From NCBI GenBank assembly GCA_029987115.1, contig DALTWK010000010.1:1-58314 (forward strand): a stretch of 58,314 nt of DNA, given 5' to 3'. Positions within the stretch are counted from its first letter, which is position 1; each line of letters starts with the position of its first letter. The position numbers and the translations under genes are program-made. This DNA comes from Methanocorpusculum sp. Its GTDB lineage: Archaea; Halobacteriota; Methanomicrobia; Methanomicrobiales; Methanocorpusculaceae. Shown one piece after another: positions 1-9,152 of the stretch. The notes beneath the pieces were generated by a model. The model was not told where the DNA came from. It did not search any database and saw only the letters and a program-made list of their open reading frames with translations.

Positions 1-340
1 ATTGCGCGGGAATGTGAAGCAAAATGAGTTATCTAAATAAATACAGGACGTTACAGGCATTGATTTAAACAGTAATGTCAAAGTCACCAGTGAATGCGGC
101 GAGGTCATTGTGAAAGCTATCGTGGCAAGACAAACCTGTCCGAAAGGTCTCTGTCATATTCGTCAGGGTGTTTGGGCAAATCAGGTAGTTCCTCCACGGA
201 CGCAATCCACCGGCGAACCGCAATATTCCGGATTCCCGGTAACTGTTGAACCCGCTCCGCATGAGCGTATTGTCCCAGCCGTTGAACTTGTTCAGAAAGC
301 CTGCAACAAATGGAATGGCAAATTGCTCTGGCCAATGTGA
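1..340 (+). CDS. fwdD: Formylmethanofuran dehydrogenase subunit D, 3' part
   Basis: This is the C-terminal part of the small molybdopterin-dinucleotide-binding subunit of formylmethanofuran dehydrogenase, which reduces CO2 onto methanofuran. From base 41 the frame reads IQDVTGIDLNSNVKVTSE and then runs through an ARQTCPKG region to the stop at 338-340, which looks like the domain's C-terminal beta fold. The beginning is not intact: the frame has a stop at 38-40, and a likely continuation (SYLN) lies in another frame at bases 27-38. Either the gene is broken there or the first 40 bases contain errors near a sequence edge. It lies 11 bases upstream of fwdB in the same operon. The Fwd (tungsten) versus Fmd (molybdenum) label cannot be decided from sequence alone. 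Confidence 0.75.
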
Positions 341-351
341 GGTAAGAAACT

Positions 352-1749
352 ATGCAAGAAGTAATTAAACACGTTGCATGTCCGTACTGCGGAGCATGCT
401 GTGATGATCTTGAAGTTACTGTTGAAGACGGTAAAATTCTCAGTGTTAAAAATGCATGCATGATTGGTACTGAAATCTATCACCATGCATCCCGCGAAGG
501 AAGAATCGGACTTCCACGCAGACGTCAGCCGGATGGAACCTATAAAGACATCTCGTACGAAGAAGCCATTGATTTCACTGCAAAAATGCTCATTGATGCA
601 AAGAAGCCGTTAATCTATGGATTCGGATCTACCAACTGTGAAGGAATGGCCGCAGCAGGTCGTGTTGCAGAAGATGCCGGTGCGGTTCTTGATAACTGTG
701 CATCCATCTGTCATGGTTCTTCTTTCCTTGCAATATTCGATACCGGATATCCGTCCTGTACGTTAGGCGAAGTCAAGAACCGTGCAGATGTTGTTATCTA
801 CTGGGGATCGAACCCGCAGCATGCGCACCCGAGACACCTTTCCCGGTATGGTGTATTCCCGAGAGGATACTTCACCGGTAAAGGACACAAAGGAAGAAAA
901 GTCATTGTTGTCGACCCGCGGTATACTGATACTGCACGCTGTGCTGACCACTATCTTCAGGTCCAGCAGGGTCATGACTATGAACTCTTTGATGCATTCC
1001 GTATGGTAATGCACGGATATGCAGACCAGATTCCGGACGTTGTTGCCGGCATTCCAAAGGGTAAGATTCTTGAGGTTTGTGAGGTTATCAAAGGCGGAAG
1101 ATATGTGCATATCTTCTTCGGTATGGGTCTGTGCCACTCTGACGGAAGAAACCACAACGTTGATATCGCAATTAACTTAGTCCGTGATATCAACGAGTTC
1201 ACCAAATGTACCATTATGGCAATGCGCGGACATTACAACATTGCAGGTCCGGGTATTGTATGGGCATGGCAGTTTGGATTCCCATACTGCATTGATTTAT
1301 CCAAAGGATCTCATGCACACATGAATCCGGGAGAGACATCTTCTGTTGATTTAGCGAACCGCGGTGAAGTTGATGCATTCATCAATATCGGAACCGATGC
1401 AGGAGCACACTTCCCAATTCGTGCATTCGAACAACTTGGTGGAAAAGTACCTATGGTAACGATTGACCCGTCCGTTAACATGGCAGCAACGGTTTCGGAT
1501 GTCCACATCCCGGTCGCAATCGTTGGTGTTGAAACTGGCGGTATCTGCTACCGTATGGACAATGTTCCAATCCAGTATCGTGCTGTTGTTCCTCCGTACA
1601 ACGGAATCTTAACCGATGAACAACTTTTCGACAGAATCTACGAGCGTATGCAGGAACTCAAGAAAGAAGGCTATGGAAAAGCAGAAGGCAAGTGGGAATA
1701 TGCAACTCCGCTTGCTGATGTCAGACCAGTGAAGGAGGTCTTTGAATGA
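352..1749 (+). CDS. fwdB: Formylmethanofuran dehydrogenase subunit B (catalytic)
   Basis: This 465-residue catalytic subunit carries the tungsten- or molybdenum-bis-pyranopterin centre where CO2 is reduced to formate before transfer to methanofuran, the first step of methanogenesis from CO2. The N-terminus has the 4Fe-4S motif C10-x2-C13-x3-C17 with a fourth cysteine at C36. Motif NCASICHGSS places the metal-ligand cysteine at C120, encoded by TGT, so this is the cysteine and not the selenocysteine form. The length is normal for the family. A GAGGT ribosome-binding site lies eight bases before the ATG. The stop overlaps the fwdA start by four bases (ATGA), which indicates translational coupling. 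Confidence 0.95.
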   Translation: MQEVIKHVACPYCGACCDDLEVTVEDGKILSVKNACMIGTEIYHHASREGRIGLPRRRQPDGTYKDISYEEAIDFTAKMLIDAKKPLIYGFGSTNCEGMAAAGRVAEDAGAVLDNCASICHGSSFLAIFDTGYPSCTLGEVKNRADVVIYWGSNPQHAHPRHLSRYGVFPRGYFTGKGHKGRKVIVVDPRYTDTARCADHYLQVQQGHDYELFDAFRMVMHGYADQIPDVVAGIPKGKILEVCEVIKGGRYVHIFFGMGLCHSDGRNHNVDIAINLVRDINEFTKCTIMAMRGHYNIAGPGIVWAWQFGFPYCIDLSKGSHAHMNPGETSSVDLANRGEVDAFINIGTDAGAHFPIRAFEQLGGKVPMVTIDPSVNMAATVSDVHIPVAIVGVETGGICYRMDNVPIQYRAVVPPYNGILTDEQLFDRIYERMQELKKEGYGKAEGKWEYATPLADVRPVKEVFE

Positions 1750-3467
1750 GTGAATACCTTATCAAAAACGGTGCGGTAATCGACCCGGTTCAGGGCATCA
1801 ACGGTGATGTAAAAGATATCTGTATCAAAGACGGGAAGATTGTCGATAAGGTCAGCAAAAAAGCAACCGTAATTGATGCATCCGGAAAACTTGTCATGGC
1901 AGGTGCCGTTGATGTTCACTCCCATGTTGCAGGACCGAAGGTTGATGCAGGACGTCTCTTCAGACCGGAAGACAAGCTCTTTAAGTCCCCTATGAGAAAG
2001 TCCAATCTCAGAATGGAAATGGGTTTCTCTATTCCGTCTGTTGTAAAGACCGGTTATGACTATGCCCGTATGGGTTTTGCATTCGCTGTTGAAGCGGCAA
2101 TGCCTCCTCTTGAAGCGGCACACGTCCACGAAGAAATCCGTGACACCCCGATTCTTGATGAAGCGGCAATGCCGGTTATGGGTAACAACTGGTTCTTACT
2201 TGAATATCTTAAGAACCATGAAATTGAAAATGCAGGTGCGTATGCCTCCTGGATTCTCAATGCAACCCGTGGATTCGCACTGAAATGCGTCAACCCTGGA
2301 GGAACTGAAGCATGGGGATGGGGTCTTAACTGTCTCACTATCAATGATAAAGTTCCGTACTTCGACATCACTCCGGCAGAAATTGTCAAAGGTTTAATTG
2401 AAACCAATGAATACCTGAGACTCCCGCACTCTGTCCACGTCCATGCAAACAACTTAGGAAATCCGGGTAACTACACCACTACTCTCGACACCCTGAAACT
2501 TGTTGAAGGCTACTCTGCCAAAAACGATTTCGGACGTGAACAGGTAATGCACCACACCCACCTTCAGTTCCACTGCTACGGCGGAGACTCGTTTAAGTCC
2601 TCTTCCTTTGAATCCAGATCCAAGGAAGTTATGGACTATGTCAACAAGCAGAAAGGACTTACCATTGATACCGGTAACGTAACGCTTGATGAGACAACCA
2701 CCATGACTGCCGACGGACCGTTCGAATACCACTTGACCCACCTCAACCATCTGAAGTGGACGAATGTTGATATCGAACTTGAAACCGCAGCAGGTATCGT
2801 TCCGTTCATCTACGACCCGAAGACCTATATCGCAGGTGCACAGTGGGCAATTGGTCTTGAACTTTCGCTCTTTGCAAAAGACAAAGATCGCTGCTTTATT
2901 ACCACCGACCACCCGAATGCCGGTCCGTTCTGGAGATACCCGAGAATCTATAAGTGGTTATTATCCGCAAAGGCGAGAAATGATGTCATTGATAATGTCT
3001 TAAAGTATGGAGACAAAGTCCGCGACACTACCTATATCGGTGAACTTGCAGACAAAGAGATTTCTCTCTACGAACTTGCACAGATGACCCGTTCCGGTGT
3101 TGCAAAAGCTCTTGGTGTATCCCACCTCTACGGAAGCTTAAAGACAGGAATGAATGCAAATGTTGCAATTTACGACATTGACCCTGCAAACCTTCCAAGC
3201 GACCCCGAACAGTACGAAAAGGCTTTCGGAAATGCCTATGCATTCTTCAAGGACGGTGTTTTAGCTGTTGAAAACAATGAAGTTGTCAACTACTCTATGC
3301 CGAAGAAGACCGTCTGGGTTAACTCAGTTGTACCTGAAAACAAACAGGTTGAACGTGATGTCCGTGACAAATTCTTAAAGGCCTACACTGTTGATCTGGA
3401 GAACTATGCTGTCTTTGATGAACACGTACACAACCCGTATGCAATTAAGGTTGATATTACCCAGTAA
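1746..3467 (+). CDS. fwdA: Formylmethanofuran dehydrogenase subunit A (binuclear metallohydrolase)
   Basis: This 573-residue subunit has the amidohydrolase fold. In the characterised complex it condenses formate, delivered by an internal tunnel from the FwdB site, with methanofuran at a dinuclear zinc centre. Metal-site residues are visible: H58 and H60 in the VHSHVAG motif, K180 in GFALKCVNPGG (the position of the N6-carboxylated lysine), H231/H233 in HVHANNLGNPGN, and D388 in TTDHPNAGP (the catalytic aspartate). It overlaps fwdB by four bases and is followed 11 bases later by fwdC, with AAGGAG before the fwdC start. No disruption is seen. Confidence 0.95.
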   Translation: MSEYLIKNGAVIDPVQGINGDVKDICIKDGKIVDKVSKKATVIDASGKLVMAGAVDVHSHVAGPKVDAGRLFRPEDKLFKSPMRKSNLRMEMGFSIPSVVKTGYDYARMGFAFAVEAAMPPLEAAHVHEEIRDTPILDEAAMPVMGNNWFLLEYLKNHEIENAGAYASWILNATRGFALKCVNPGGTEAWGWGLNCLTINDKVPYFDITPAEIVKGLIETNEYLRLPHSVHVHANNLGNPGNYTTTLDTLKLVEGYSAKNDFGREQVMHHTHLQFHCYGGDSFKSSSFESRSKEVMDYVNKQKGLTIDTGNVTLDETTTMTADGPFEYHLTHLNHLKWTNVDIELETAAGIVPFIYDPKTYIAGAQWAIGLELSLFAKDKDRCFITTDHPNAGPFWRYPRIYKWLLSAKARNDVIDNVLKYGDKVRDTTYIGELADKEISLYELAQMTRSGVAKALGVSHLYGSLKTGMNANVAIYDIDPANLPSDPEQYEKAFGNAYAFFKDGVLAVENNEVVNYSMPKKTVWVNSVVPENKQVERDVRDKFLKAYTVDLENYAVFDEHVHNPYAIKVDITQ

Positions 3468-3478
3468 GGAGAAAAACA

Positions 3479-4276
3479 ATGACAGTAACTGTTACTCTTA
3501 CCAAACAGCCGGAACTCTACCTTGAGGCAGATTTAATCACTCCGGATAACTTTGCAGGAAAGTCTCTTGAGGAAATCGGCGCAATCGAGATTTCCGAAGG
3601 AAAAATCAAATACCCGCTTTCTGCATTTGCAGAAATCTCCGGTACCGCAGGATCTACCGCTGCTGCAACCACGATTGTATTAAACGGCGACTGGACCAAG
3701 GTAAAACGCATCGGTCAGCAGATGACTGCTGGTGAAATCATCATCAACAGTGACGCGGATATGTATATCGGCGGATGGATGAAAGGCGGAAAACTTACCG
3801 TCAACGGAAATGTTGATTCATTCTGCGGAATTGCCATGGCGGGCGGAGAGCTTACCATTAACGGAAATGCCCAGAATCATGTAGGCAGTGCTTACCGCGG
3901 TGACTGGAGGGGCATGAGTGGCGGTGTCCTTCGTGTCAAAGGCAACGCAGGAAATGATGTTGGTACCTTCATGACCGGAGGCACTATCATCATTGAAGGC
4001 GATGCATTTATCCATGTCTTAACGCACGGAAACGGCGGAAAGATTATCGTTAAAGGCAACGTTGAAGGTCGTGTCGGCGGTCAGGCTGTTAAAGGCGATG
4101 TTTATGTCAATGGAAAGATTGAATTTATGATGCCTGGTTTTGCCTACAAAGACGATGTAGAATGTGAAGTTGACGGAACAACTGCTGTATATCAGCACTT
4201 TATCGGTGACCTTGGGGAACGCCACGCGGTTATCAAAGGCGAAACGGTATTCAGCAACCTGTATCTGAAGAAATAA
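3479..4276 (+). CDS. fwdC: Formylmethanofuran dehydrogenase subunit C
   Basis: This 265-residue structural subunit belongs to the GXGXG family, the right-handed beta-helix also found in the C-terminal domain of glutamate synthase. Repeating turns such as GGELTINGNAQNHVG, GGVLRVKGNAGNDVG, GGTIIIEGDA and GGKIIVKGNVEGRVGG are visible from about residue 95 to 210. In the complex this subunit holds the A and B subunits together. It is the last gene of the fwdDBAC operon; the polyferredoxin subunits (fwdF/G) are not in this window. A nine-base-pair hairpin spans its stop codon and is followed by a T-rich stretch, so transcription probably ends there. Confidence 0.94.
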   Translation: MTVTVTLTKQPELYLEADLITPDNFAGKSLEEIGAIEISEGKIKYPLSAFAEISGTAGSTAAATTIVLNGDWTKVKRIGQQMTAGEIIINSDADMYIGGWMKGGKLTVNGNVDSFCGIAMAGGELTINGNAQNHVGSAYRGDWRGMSGGVLRVKGNAGNDVGTFMTGGTIIIEGDAFIHVLTHGNGGKIIVKGNVEGRVGGQAVKGDVYVNGKIEFMMPGFAYKDDVECEVDGTTAVYQHFIGDLGERHAVIKGETVFSNLYLKK

Positions 4277-4303
4277 ATCTCTTCAGATTACTATATTTTT
4301 TAG
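4263..4303 (+). terminator. Hairpin over the fwdC stop, likely terminator
   Basis: ATCTGAAGA (4263-4271) and TCTTCAGAT (4280-4288) are perfect inverted repeats separated by an eight-base loop that contains the fwdC stop codon. A T-rich run (TATATTTTTTAG) follows at once. This fits an end of transcription for the fwd operon, or a processing or stability hairpin. The T-rich run may also serve as the TATA region of the next gene at 4309. Confidence 0.6.
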
Positions 4304-4308
4304 AAATC

Positions 4309-4863
4309 ATGACAACCAATAAGAATAAACCGGTCTTTTTCAGTTCGAATCTTCATGATGACTTGGATCGTGCATTTGGAGATCTGGATGATATTTCTTC
4401 AACACTTACGGCAATTGCCCGCAATCTGGAAGACTATGCAGGAAGTGTTGAAAATACGGAAATTGAACGATATCTTCGTGATGTTGCGGATCAGCTTATT
4501 GGGCAGACCGATAATCTTGAAAAATGGGTAATCACTCATGAGGATGCGGTATGTGAGAAGCTCAAAGATAATAAATTAGTCTATGAACGTGACACATATC
4601 AGACACTTGGGCGTATTCTCCAATGGGATAAAGCAGATGTCCGTCAGCTGGCACGCTGGATTCGCGAGTTAAAAATACTGACAGAAAAGATTGGTCTTAC
4701 TATGCCTTATCTGCTGCATGTAAGACAGATTCCGACAGAACCTATTCCTGATGATGTCTCAAAGTATCCTGTCTTTGTTATGGACAGACAGGGGTATTGT
4801 TTGTGCGGCATGGAGCTTGCTGAAGTAAAACATCTTGATGAAGTTCGCGATTTGATGTCATGA
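4309..4863 (+). CDS. Unknown protein paired with sulfite-reductase-like protein
   Basis: I do not recognise this 184-residue soluble protein. It is acidic and mostly helical: the first 120 residues look like a helical bundle (LDDISSTLTAIARNLEDYAG, then a long charged segment), followed by a short C-terminal domain with VMDRQGYCLCGMELAEVK. That segment has a CLC cysteine pair but no full metal-binding motif. It has no signal peptide and no membrane helix. Its stop overlaps the start of the sulfite-reductase-like gene by four bases (ATGA), so the two are very likely translated together and may form a complex. The ATG at 4309 lies just after the hairpin that ends the fwd operon. Confidence 0.8.
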   Translation: MTTNKNKPVFFSSNLHDDLDRAFGDLDDISSTLTAIARNLEDYAGSVENTEIERYLRDVADQLIGQTDNLEKWVITHEDAVCEKLKDNKLVYERDTYQTLGRILQWDKADVRQLARWIRELKILTEKIGLTMPYLLHVRQIPTEPIPDDVSKYPVFVMDRQGYCLCGMELAEVKHLDEVRDLMS

Positions 4864-5762
4864 AACCGACGAGTCATATTTATGAAAAAAGCGGAGTTAT
4901 CACCGAACGTGATAATTCCTTCTGTACTCTCCGTCTCCGTCTTCCGGGCGGCGTCATTACTCCGAAACAGCTTCATACGCTCTATGAAACCGCAGAGAAA
5001 TATCATCTGGCTGATGTCCACCTGACGACCCGTCAGACGGTGGAAATTCCGCATATTCCTGATACGATACTTCCTGATGTTGCAGACACACTTGCTGAAG
5101 GCGGCTGTCTTCTTGGTGCTGAACGCGGAGAAGTGGTCAATGTAACAGCATGTCCGGGAAATTCACGCTGCAGGTTTTCTAATATTGATTCTTTGGCTCT
5201 TGCGTATGAGATTGATAAACGGTATTTTGGACGTGAGATGCCGGCGAAGGTTAGAATTGCTGTTTCAGCATGTCCGAACTCCTGTGTCAGTGAAACGCTG
5301 AATGAAATCGGTATTACCGGTCTTCGTATCCCTGTGCGTAATGAAGGTCAGTGTACCGGTTGCGGTACTTGTGTTCAGTATTGCCGTGAGGATGCTCTCT
5401 ATGTTAATGAGGGGCATGTTGTTCTTGTGAGGGATAAGTGTATGCACTGCGGTATGTGTGTTGATTCATGTGTCTATGATATTCTTGCCTCAACACCGAC
5501 AGCATATAAGGTAACGCTCGGCGGAAAACGCGGAAGGCATCCGGTTGTGGGAAAGCATCTGATTACGGTATCTTCATCTGAGGCTCTCCTCGCTGCTGTT
5601 GATTCCGTTATTGACTGGATTTACCGTTATGCATCATTTGGTATTCCAGTTCCGGATCAGATTGGTCGTGAACTTGATGTGAGTCTTTTGAAAACAACAC
5701 TGATGAAGAATGTTCCTGCTGATTCGATTATGGGTGTCGGAGATATGCTGGAAGGTATCTGA
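4860..5762 (+). CDS. Small siroheme sulfite/nitrite-reductase-like protein (Dsr-LP type)
   Basis: This 300-residue redox protein combines the nitrite/sulfite reductase half-domain fold with two ferredoxin clusters. The siroheme/4Fe-4S cysteine set is C98-x5-C104 (CPGNSRC) and C138-x3-C142 (CPNSC). An inserted ferredoxin domain has C165-x2-C-x2-C-x3-C175 and C194-x2-C-x2-C-x3-C204. Methanogens carry such short sulfite-reductase-like proteins (Dsr-LP), relatives of the C-terminal part of F420-dependent sulfite reductase Fsr, and their reactions are mostly unproven. No F420-binding domain is present, so the electron donor must be a separate protein. It is coupled to the unknown gene upstream. 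The family assignment is firm and the substrate is unknown. Confidence 0.88.
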   Translation: MKPTSHIYEKSGVITERDNSFCTLRLRLPGGVITPKQLHTLYETAEKYHLADVHLTTRQTVEIPHIPDTILPDVADTLAEGGCLLGAERGEVVNVTACPGNSRCRFSNIDSLALAYEIDKRYFGREMPAKVRIAVSACPNSCVSETLNEIGITGLRIPVRNEGQCTGCGTCVQYCREDALYVNEGHVVLVRDKCMHCGMCVDSCVYDILASTPTAYKVTLGGKRGRHPVVGKHLITVSSSEALLAAVDSVIDWIYRYASFGIPVPDQIGRELDVSLLKTTLMKNVPADSIMGVGDMLEGI

Positions 5763-5838
5763 GTGTTGATTTTGTGGACAGTGTCCCGAATTTGCTGTAA
5801 ATTAAAAACGGTTGAATAGTAAAAAAAGTATGTGAAGA

Positions 5839-6867
5839 TTATTCTTCAACTTTCTCATCATTTGATGAGACATTCTTCGCCTGCTCTACAGCAGCTGCGA
5901 TTTCGGTTTTGTCAGGAAGATCGCCTAAGATGCTTTCATCAAGATTGTCCAGATTCTTCTCATCCGGCTCAAAGGATTCCTCTCCTCCAAGGAATTTTGC
6001 ACCCTGTTTAATCAAAGAGGAAATCTCAAACGGATAGATAATCTTGGTAGCCTGTCCGTCAGCCATCTTCTGGAGAGCATCAAGCGAGAGGACCGTTACG
6101 GAACGCTTGTCGAGCGATCTGCTTCCCAGGGATATAATCCGGAGACCCTGTGCTTCACCCTGAGCCTTTAAAATCTGACTCTGGCGTTCACCTTCAGCAC
6201 GAAGAATCTTACTCTGACGTTCACCTTCGGATTCCAAAATCATACTCTGACGAAGACCTTCAGCCTTGAGAATTGCAGCACGCTTTTCTCCGTCTGCTTT
6301 GAGGATTGCCGCTCTTCTTTCACGTTCTGCGGCGGTCTGCTCGGTCATTGCCTGTTTTACAGCTCCAATCGGGTTAACTTCCTTGATTTCTACACGTTCA
6401 ATCTTAACTCCCCACTGGTCGGTTTCTTTGTCAAGAATGTCACGAAGGCGGGTGTTAATCAGGTCACGGTTGTAGAGTATTTCATCGAGTTCCATATCTC
6501 CGATAATACCACGAAGACTGGTCTGTGCAAGAGCAACAGTTGCCTGACGGTAGTTGGATACTTCAAAGTACGCACGTTCCGGGTCCATAACACGGACATA
6601 AATAATAGCATCAACATCGGTCGGCGAGTTATCTTTTGTGATAACTTCCTGAGACGGAACATCAATAACCTGAGTACGCAGGTCAAGCTTTACGACTCTG
6701 GTGATAAACGGCACAACCCATTTAAAACCCGGGTTCAGCTGACCAGTATAGGTACCAAGTCTAATAGCGAGACCTTTCTGATACGGCTGAACAATGACAA
6801 CTCCTTTTGCGAACAAAAAGAGAATCAGTATAACAAGGATTATTCCAAGAATAACAGTAAAATCCAT
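5839..6867 (-). CDS. SPFH/stomatin-prohibitin family membrane protein
   Basis: This 342-residue protein has one N-terminal membrane helix (about residues 4-26), a Band 7/SPFH domain (about 25-185) with the typical GLAIRLGTYTGQLNPGFKWVVP start, and a long charged coiled coil. Residues 186-240 are five exact-length 11-residue repeats of the form xxILKAEGERQ. An acidic tail ends the protein. Such proteins form large oligomeric rings or microdomains on the membrane and are thought to scaffold or regulate membrane proteases. GGAG lies eight bases before the ATG. The gene lies two bases after nfeD, and this pairing is classic. Confidence 0.92.
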   Translation of the reverse strand: MDFTVILGIILVILILFLFAKGVVIVQPYQKGLAIRLGTYTGQLNPGFKWVVPFITRVVKLDLRTQVIDVPSQEVITKDNSPTDVDAIIYVRVMDPERAYFEVSNYRQATVALAQTSLRGIIGDMELDEILYNRDLINTRLRDILDKETDQWGVKIERVEIKEVNPIGAVKQAMTEQTAAERERRAAILKADGEKRAAILKAEGLRQSMILESEGERQSKILRAEGERQSQILKAQGEAQGLRIISLGSRSLDKRSVTVLSLDALQKMADGQATKIIYPFEISSLIKQGAKFLGGEESFEPDEKNLDNLDESILGDLPDKTEIAAAVEQAKNVSSNDEKVEE

Positions 6868-6869
6868 TT

Positions 6870-7334
6870 TTATTTCTCCTTTTCAACAATTACATGAACA
6901 CCGCGAGATTCTTTTACAATAACATACGTTCCTGCAGGAATCGTCTCACCGATGCTTTTTGCACTCCAGAGAGCACCTTCAATTTCAACTTTTCCCGTTA
7001 AGGAATCAGGTGTTGCTTCAACAGTCATCAGTCCTTTCTTTCCAATAATAGTATCCTTCGAGATAGTCGAAGGTTTTCTTTCTGGAGATATTTTACGGTA
7101 AATCAGGATTGACACAACCGCCGCTGCAATAGCAGCAAGGACTGCAACTATTATTCCAACAGGGGTGAGAAGAAGGTCGTAGGCAAAGAACGAGAAGATG
7201 CCCAGAGCAACCAGGGCTGTTCCGGGAACTCCCAGGAAAAATCCGGGAGACATTGCCTCGATAATGAGGAAAACCACACCCACCCCTATCAGAATCCACG
7301 GAAGAACTGCCGGAGATAAGAGTACTTCAATCAT
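6870..7334 (-). CDS. NfeD-like membrane protein, short form
   Basis: This 154-residue protein has three predicted membrane helices in the first about 85 residues, followed by an OB-fold-like C-terminal domain (KGLMTVEATPDSLTGKVEIEGALWSAKS). It matches the short NfeD form that lacks the ClpP-like protease domain. NfeD proteins pair with stomatin-family proteins, and their genes are commonly adjacent, as here. The pair probably forms one membrane assembly. The ATG at 7334 is the first codon of an operon whose promoter must lie in 7335-7460. No family residue is obviously missing. Confidence 0.88.
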   Translation of the reverse strand: MIEVLLSPAVLPWILIGVGVVFLIIEAMSPGFFLGVPGTALVALGIFSFFAYDLLLTPVGIIVAVLAAIAAAVVSILIYRKISPERKPSTISKDTIIGKKGLMTVEATPDSLTGKVEIEGALWSAKSIGETIPAGTYVIVKESRGVHVIVEKEK

Positions 7335-7460
7335 TTTTTATCTCTGAAATAGTATCAGGTTGTGTGAGTGGAAATAGTTTGTTACTGAGGTGATTTGGAA
7401 GAAAAGAATATTTCAGCGATTCGTTTCTGAAAAAAGTATATTTGTGGATGAACAGCTGAG

Positions 7461-9152
7461 TTAGATATATCCAGCCTCTGAGTAAGGCATGAGCAGTTCT
7501 CTCTGCTCACGTTTTGGATCATCAACCATTTTCAAAGTATTGTCGTTTCCAAATATCATCGTGGATCTGGTATCATAATTATATTCTGTCCACCCGTATC
7601 CCGGGTCTCCGGTTGTAGCGAAATTCACCCATGCAGATGATACTGCAGAGGCTAACTCTTTATTCACCGGCCCAAATTCAGGATTGTCTTTGACATTGTT
7701 AAATACATACGAGAGGTCGATTGCATGACATGCGCCAAGAATCCTGAGTTTATCCAGGGTAACACTCTTTTCAAAGAGATACATATATGTTTTACCCGTA
7801 CCTCCTGCAGACAGATGTGCTTCTGCAGTCTTCAGTGCGGGAATCCTGAGTGAGCGTTCAGTTATGAACTCCGAGTAATTCCAGATACCAGGATATCTGT
7901 CGGCATATGCTTCATTGTCATAATTCTGCAGACTGAAAAATTCTCTGAGTAATGCATCTTTGTCCGGATAGGTTTCTAATAATACATCTGTCCGCTTTTT
8001 AATCCAGGAATAATACAGCTCAATTTTTTCATCAAGATGGGTTTGCCAGTCAATATTCGGTTCCATACAAAGCACCCAGTACCTCATTTCATCAGCGGTT
8101 GTGCCAATCATTATATCAACATCTTTACCCGCACCTTCTGCCATAGCTTCGTAGGGTTTTTCCGGAATAATGCTGCCGCTTCCGCGGAGTGGGCGGTTAA
8201 TCAGGTCAGCAAGGTCAGATCCTCCTTCAGGTCCTTCTTTTCCGGTATCCGTCTCAAGTGCTTTCTTAATTTCTTCTGTGGAAAGCGCCATGAGGTCGTC
8301 CATATTTTTTGAACCGGTAATTTTCAGCAGATAGTCTGTCTGCATATTGTCTTGAAACATTTTCTGGAGATAGGTTATGGATACATCTCCTGACTGCAGA
8401 ATAGCACGCTGGAACAATCCTTCAGCCGGCTTTGCAACAAGAAGACAGCCGACGGTGCCTCCGCCTGCAGATTCACCGAAAATCGGTATATTTTCCGGAT
8501 CTCCACCGAATGCCTCGATATTTGCTTTCATCCAGTTCAGTGCTTCAATAACATCAAGAACGCCGAGATATCCGGAATCCGGGAAATCCACCCCTCCTTC
8601 GACACTGCTGAAGTCAATATAGCCGAGTGCATCGAGACGATAGTTGACACTTACGAGAATAAGATTCTCATGAGCATCAGTCAAGTACTGTCCATTATAA
8701 TTGGGATCAGCACTGCCGCCCCATCCATAACTTCCCCCGTGGATAAAAACCATGACCGGTTTCTTTTCACCCGTCAGGTTCTTTGTCCAGAGATCTAACG
8801 TAAGACATGCCTCACTCTGCTCGCGTAAACTCGCCGGTTCAGTATCATCCCTGGTCTGAAGCGCTGACGGTCCGGATACAACCGCATCAAAAACATCATC
8901 GCTTGCTTCTGCCGGCTGCGGTGCTTTCCATCGCAAGTCTCCAACAGGCTGTTTGGCAAACGGAATGCCTTTGAAGGTGACTACGCCGGTTTCTTCCTCA
9001 TATGTACCGACAAAAACACCATTCGTACAAACGGCTGACGGTCTATCATCTACAGACTGCTGCCCGGAGCTGATACACCCGGCAGAGGATAGTACAAGCA
9101 GAAAAGCCAGCCCCACAACAAGAATGGCGGTAAGTTTTATTGATTTTTTCAT
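7461..9152 (-). CDS. Type B carboxylesterase, lipoprotein
   Basis: A secreted alpha/beta-hydrolase of the carboxylesterase type B family, about 563 residues from the chosen ATG. The N-terminus (MKKSIKLTAILVVG, then a hydrophobic stretch ending LSSAGC) is a lipoprotein signal, with the lipid-carrying cysteine at C26. The oxyanion-hole motif IHGGSYGWGG and the nucleophile motif GESAGGG (S228) are present, and a GACHAIDL segment near the C-terminus carries the catalytic histidine. An in-frame GTG at 9170 would add six residues, but AGGT lies nine bases before the ATG at 9152 and the signal peptide starts there. Such enzymes are unusual in methanogens and suggest uptake from bacteria. The ester substrate is unknown. 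Confidence 0.9.
   Translation of the reverse strand: MKKSIKLTAILVVGLAFLLVLSSAGCISSGQQSVDDRPSAVCTNGVFVGTYEEETGVVTFKGIPFAKQPVGDLRWKAPQPAEASDDVFDAVVSGPSALQTRDDTEPASLREQSEACLTLDLWTKNLTGEKKPVMVFIHGGSYGWGGSADPNYNGQYLTDAHENLILVSVNYRLDALGYIDFSSVEGGVDFPDSGYLGVLDVIEALNWMKANIEAFGGDPENIPIFGESAGGGTVGCLLVAKPAEGLFQRAILQSGDVSITYLQKMFQDNMQTDYLLKITGSKNMDDLMALSTEEIKKALETDTGKEGPEGGSDLADLINRPLRGSGSIIPEKPYEAMAEGAGKDVDIMIGTTADEMRYWVLCMEPNIDWQTHLDEKIELYYSWIKKRTDVLLETYPDKDALLREFFSLQNYDNEAYADRYPGIWNYSEFITERSLRIPALKTAEAHLSAGGTGKTYMYLFEKSVTLDKLRILGACHAIDLSYVFNNVKDNPEFGPVNKELASAVSSAWVNFATTGDPGYGWTEYNYDTRSTMIFGNDNTLKMVDDPKREQRELLMPYSEAGYI

Noticed and set aside
763..1155. Long minus-strand frames inside fwdB, fwdA, gyrA and similar genes
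   Set aside because: They are mirror readings of strongly conserved genes, with no start signals or recognisable products.
352..1749. Selenocysteine in FwdB
   Set aside because: The metal-ligand position is a TGT cysteine codon and no in-frame TGA occurs before the stop.
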